From: Lachnospiraceae bacterium
GTDB taxonomy: Bacteria > Bacillota_A > Clostridia > Lachnospirales > Lachnospiraceae
NCBI GenBank assembly: GCA_021770615.1
Contig: JAETQR010000091.1
Coordinates: forward strand, 1-7,512
DNA: 7,512 nt
Reading direction: 5' to 3'
Position numbers and translations under genes: made by a program. Below are positions 5,913 through 7,512 of the stretch, piece after piece. The first letter of the stretch is position 1; the number at the start of each line of letters is the position of its first letter. The notes under the pieces are model-generated. The model ran no database searches, was not told the origin of the DNA, and saw only the letters and a list, made by a program, of their open reading frames with translations.

Positions 5913-6222
5913 GCTCTGTCGGCGTTGCCGTGAAAATGTCGTTGCCGCCGGGGAGGGCAAGGACATTTGAAGCGGCAGGAAAGCAGGGCTGTGCTTGCAT
6001 GGCGTGGAGCCGCAAGCGCAGGTCTGGATTCATCAGCAGACAGGGCGTATATGAAAGCCCTCGTCCCCCATCCTACGCTCCGACTTGTGGACAAAGTGTC
6101 CCGAAGTTGTGGCCACACTCCCGGAAAAGTAGCAGGACAGCGGGCAACCGTCAAGGCTGAAATGAACGGGTTTGCACCCGACCTTGACCGTCACCCGCCG
6201 TCCCGCTGAATGGGTGAACAAG
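5913..6222 (+). other. GC-rich stretch without a recognisable gene
   Basis: About 310 bases after the nick site show no recognisable protein. Open frames exist on both strands (for example 5967-6209 plus from a TTG with GGGAGGG about 10 bases upstream, 80 codons; 5738-6154 minus, 138 codons), but their arginine-, serine- and cysteine-rich translations look like non-coding GC-rich DNA. A nested inverted repeat lies at 6150-6188: GTCAAGG with CCTTGAC, enclosing CGGGT-TTGC-ACCCG. Because a terminator follows at 6223 on the plus strand, a transcript, either non-coding or carrying the 80-codon frame, may cross it. Confidence 0.4.
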
Positions 6223-6260
6223 GCGGCCAATCCCTCAAAGTGCTTGGCCGCTCTCTTTTT
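6223..6260 (+). terminator. intrinsic terminator without an obvious gene
   Basis: A perfect 8-bp stem, GCGGCCAA (6223-6230) with TTGGCCGC (6244-6251), has a 13-base loop and is followed by TCTCTTTTT (6252-6260), a classic U tract on the plus strand. It ends 51 bp after the last plus-strand open frame (stop near 6209). No recognised gene precedes it, so either the upstream gene decayed or the transcript is an RNA. Confidence 0.7.
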
Positions 6261-6295
6261 GATTTTGGAGCGTTTCTTCTCTCAAATTTGAAATG

Positions 6296-6325
6296 GGCGG
6301 GAAGCCATTTTAAGGCTTTCCCGCC
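6296..6325. repeat. inverted repeat hairpin
   Basis: GGCGGGAAGCC (6296-6306) pairs with GGCTTTCCCGCC (6314-6325), with one bulged T and a 7-base loop. No clear U tract follows on either strand. Role unknown; it is one of several strong hairpins in this gene-free stretch. Confidence 0.6.
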
Positions 6326-6337
6326 TTGATTACCCTT

Positions 6338-6422
6338 TAGCAAAGACAGGCGGGACTGTCAACGGCGGCGCATGAAATGCGCCGTTCATCTTGACCGTTG
6401 ACTGCCCCGGCTGTCTTTGCTA
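6338..6422. repeat. nested inverted repeats forming one 85-bp cruciform
   Basis: Three nested perfect inverted repeats share one centre region: TAGCAAAGACAG (6338-6349) with CTGTCTTTGCTA (6411-6422), GTCAACGG (6358-6365) with CCGTTGAC (6395-6402), and GGCGCAT-GAA-ATGCGCC (6367-6383). Together they would fold into a long interrupted stem. It sits at the boundary between the GC-rich element sequence and the AT-rich gene pair, 26 bp beyond the acetyltransferase stop. It could be a structured RNA, a replication or conversion origin, or a bidirectional transcription block; none is proven. Confidence 0.7.
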
Positions 6423-6448
6423 TCTGCCAGAGCATTTAAGAATGATGA

Positions 6449-6829
6449 TTACCTTTCTTTTTCTATCATGTAAGACTGTAAACTTTTTTGACACCCGTTC
6501 TTTTCGTAGAAAGGCTCTATACCCGGTTGCGCACCAAAATATAGCATAGTAGGGGTATTATCTTTTGCGAGTTGAAGAAGTTTACTACCGATTCCTTGTT
6601 TCTGATACTCCGGAAGAATGAGCAATTCAGTAATAGTTCCAAAATAATAACCATCCGATAAAATACGCAAACATCCTACAAGTGTATTGTCACTGTAAGC
6701 GGTGATATTTATTGTTTTGGATAATGCTTTTTGCGTTTTTTCTATGTCATATTCGCCTTTCCATATCTGATTAACAAAGGAGACAAAAAGCGAAGCATCA
6801 AGCTCTTTGTCGTTTACTTTATATTCCAT
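6449..6829 (-). CDS. small GNAT-family N-acetyltransferase
   Basis: A 126-residue cytoplasmic acetyl-CoA-dependent acetyltransferase of unknown substrate. The acetyl-CoA loop is clear: TELLILPEYQKQGIGSKLLQLAKD (residues 67-90) with Q76-x-Q78-G79-I80-G81. It is followed by the FGAQPGIEPFYEKNGCQ block (98-114), where the conserved tyrosine Y108 sits as in other GNATs. Upstream strands include TLVGCLRILSDG. The size is normal for compact members. GGAGG (6839-6843) lies 9 bases before the ATG. It is downstream of the broken hydrolase (68 bp gap) on the same strand and shares its AT-rich composition, unlike the GC-rich sequence to its left, so both probably arrived together as cargo. No promoter of its own is convincing. 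Confidence 0.88.
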   Translation of the reverse strand: MEYKVNDKELDASLFVSFVNQIWKGEYDIEKTQKALSKTINITAYSDNTLVGCLRILSDGYYFGTITELLILPEYQKQGIGSKLLQLAKDNTPTMLYFGAQPGIEPFYEKNGCQKSLQSYMIEKER

Positions 6830-6897
6830 TATTTCGTACCTCCGTAATTACACGATAGCTTCAAAACTTATAGATGTATATCTTTATTCAGAATTGA

Positions 6898-7433
6898 TTA
6901 AGGGTTTTGCAAATAGTATTCATTCAATATATCTGCTAAGGCTTTTGGACTTTCTTCGTTGACAACATGGCCTGTATTCTCAATAATTTTCAATTCTGCG
7001 CTTCTAATATTTTGTGATAAGTAATCCGCTGATTTCATATTTGCACTGTCTTTCTTTCCGCAAAGAATTAAAGTGGGGCACTTAATATTTTTCACCCTAT
7101 CACTGAAATCTAAATTCTTCATAGTGCTACTTTCGGGACTTTATATGGCGTTCCGATTAAAACTAATGTTTTCACTTTTTGCGGGAAATCCAAAGCAAAA
7201 TTCAGGGCCAAAATACCACCTAATGAAAGGCCGCATAAATGAATTTGTCCGTCAAATTCGTTACAATATTTTACAAATAAAGAATATAGATTTTCGTAGC
7301 TTGCCTCTTTCCCTTCAAGGATGGAGGATAAATTTGGACATACAATATCTTCGTTGTTTGTCATGTATGAAATTGTTTTTTCCCAACTTGTTGCTTTGTG
7401 TCCTGAGCCGTGAACAAATATTTTTGTTGCCAT
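6898..7433 (-). pseudogene. alpha/beta hydrolase split by an internal deletion
   Basis: Two adjacent frames make up one alpha/beta-hydrolase. The first (7119-7433, 104 residues) starts after GGAG with ATG at 7431-7433. It has the oxyanion-hole motif VHGSG near the N-terminus and the nucleophile elbow GLSLGG with S70, and ends at LIGTPYKVPKVAL. The second (6898-7122, 74 residues) carries the acid (D25 in CGKKDS) and the catalytic histidine (H52 in NTGHVV). The frames overlap as ATGA (7119-7122). Single-domain relatives are about 230-250 residues, so about 50-70 residues, mainly the cap between strand 6 and the acid, are missing and the frame is shifted. All three triad residues survive but in separate chains; the ATGA overlap could still couple translation. 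Substrate unknown. It precedes the small acetyltransferase on the same strand. Confidence 0.82.
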
Positions 7434-7458
7434 AAGTATCTCCTTTGAATTTTATGTT

Positions 7459-7512
7459 TTATTTTCCTGCCTGCTCAATCATCTTCTTCGCCAACTGCTG
7501 GAACAGGTCGGC
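7459..7512 (-). CDS. C-terminus of an unidentified protein, cut by the window edge
   Basis: The minus frame reads ADLFQQLAKKMIEQAGK and stops at 7459-7461; the rest lies beyond the window. The codons are GC-richer than in the neighbouring hydrolase gene, which starts 26 bp further on, so it probably belongs to the mobile-element backbone rather than to the AT-rich cargo. The charged helical tail does not identify a family. Confidence 0.5.
   Translation of the reverse strand, partial: ADLFQQLAKKMIEQAGK

Noticed and set aside
5738..6154. Minus-strand 138-codon frame as a gene
   Set aside because: It runs through the oriT hairpins, has no ribosome site or recognisable motif, and its composition is what long GC-rich non-coding DNA gives by chance.
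5967..6209. Plus-strand 80-codon frame as a certain gene
   Set aside because: It has a TTG start, a plausible ribosome site and a terminator just after it, but the translation shows no family and overlaps other open frames; not enough for a gene call.

Overview
The window looks like accessory DNA from the chromosome of a low-to-mid GC, Gram-positive Clostridia-type bacterium, probably a gut Lachnospiraceae relative. The basis is strong AGGAGG-type ribosome binding sites, TTGACA/TATAAT-like promoters, an AgrC/AgrA-like (GHKL/LytTR) two-component pair, and gene families common in that group. No rRNA, tRNA or CRISPR array is visible. Taxonomy is inference.

Layout. Positions 1-113 hold two 44-bp units built from six copies of a 9-bp half-site of unknown role. 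From 148 to 2169 on the minus strand lies a LytTR response regulator followed, after 1 bp, by its GHKL sensor kinase. The kinase is broken near its 3' end by what looks like one missing base in a short homopolymer. Their upstream region (2182-2352) carries three helically phased AAATGTT repeats between divergent promoters. The plus-strand promoter drives an acetyltransferase remnant with an internal deletion (2353-2702).

From 2778 to 4260 on the minus strand is an MFS exporter. Its roughly 155-nt leader contains a good promoter, a 12-codon leader peptide and two mutually exclusive stems, the arrangement of a ribosome-stalling attenuator. Divergent to it is a plus-strand pair, 4359-5462: a phosphinothricin/methionine-sulfoximine-type N-acetyltransferase and a YdeI/OmdA-family protein. 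Exporter and acetyltransferase back to back suggest a small toxic-compound or antibiotic defence island.

From 5531 onward the sequence becomes mobile-element-like. An XRE regulator with a palindromic operator is cut off after 41 codons. It is followed by a GC-rich, hairpin-dense non-coding stretch (about 5730-6430) containing a convincing MOBV-type origin of transfer at 5877-5912, but no relaxase gene. An AT-rich minus-strand pair follows: an alpha/beta hydrolase broken by an internal deletion and a small GNAT acetyltransferase. The right edge enters the C-terminus of an unidentified GC-richer minus-strand gene.

Four genes are damaged: the kinase, one acetyltransferase, the XRE regulator and the hydrolase. 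The region therefore reads as a mosaic of mobile pieces in decay, with the LytTR regulator, the MFS exporter, the PAT-like enzyme, the YdeI protein and the small GNAT still apparently intact.
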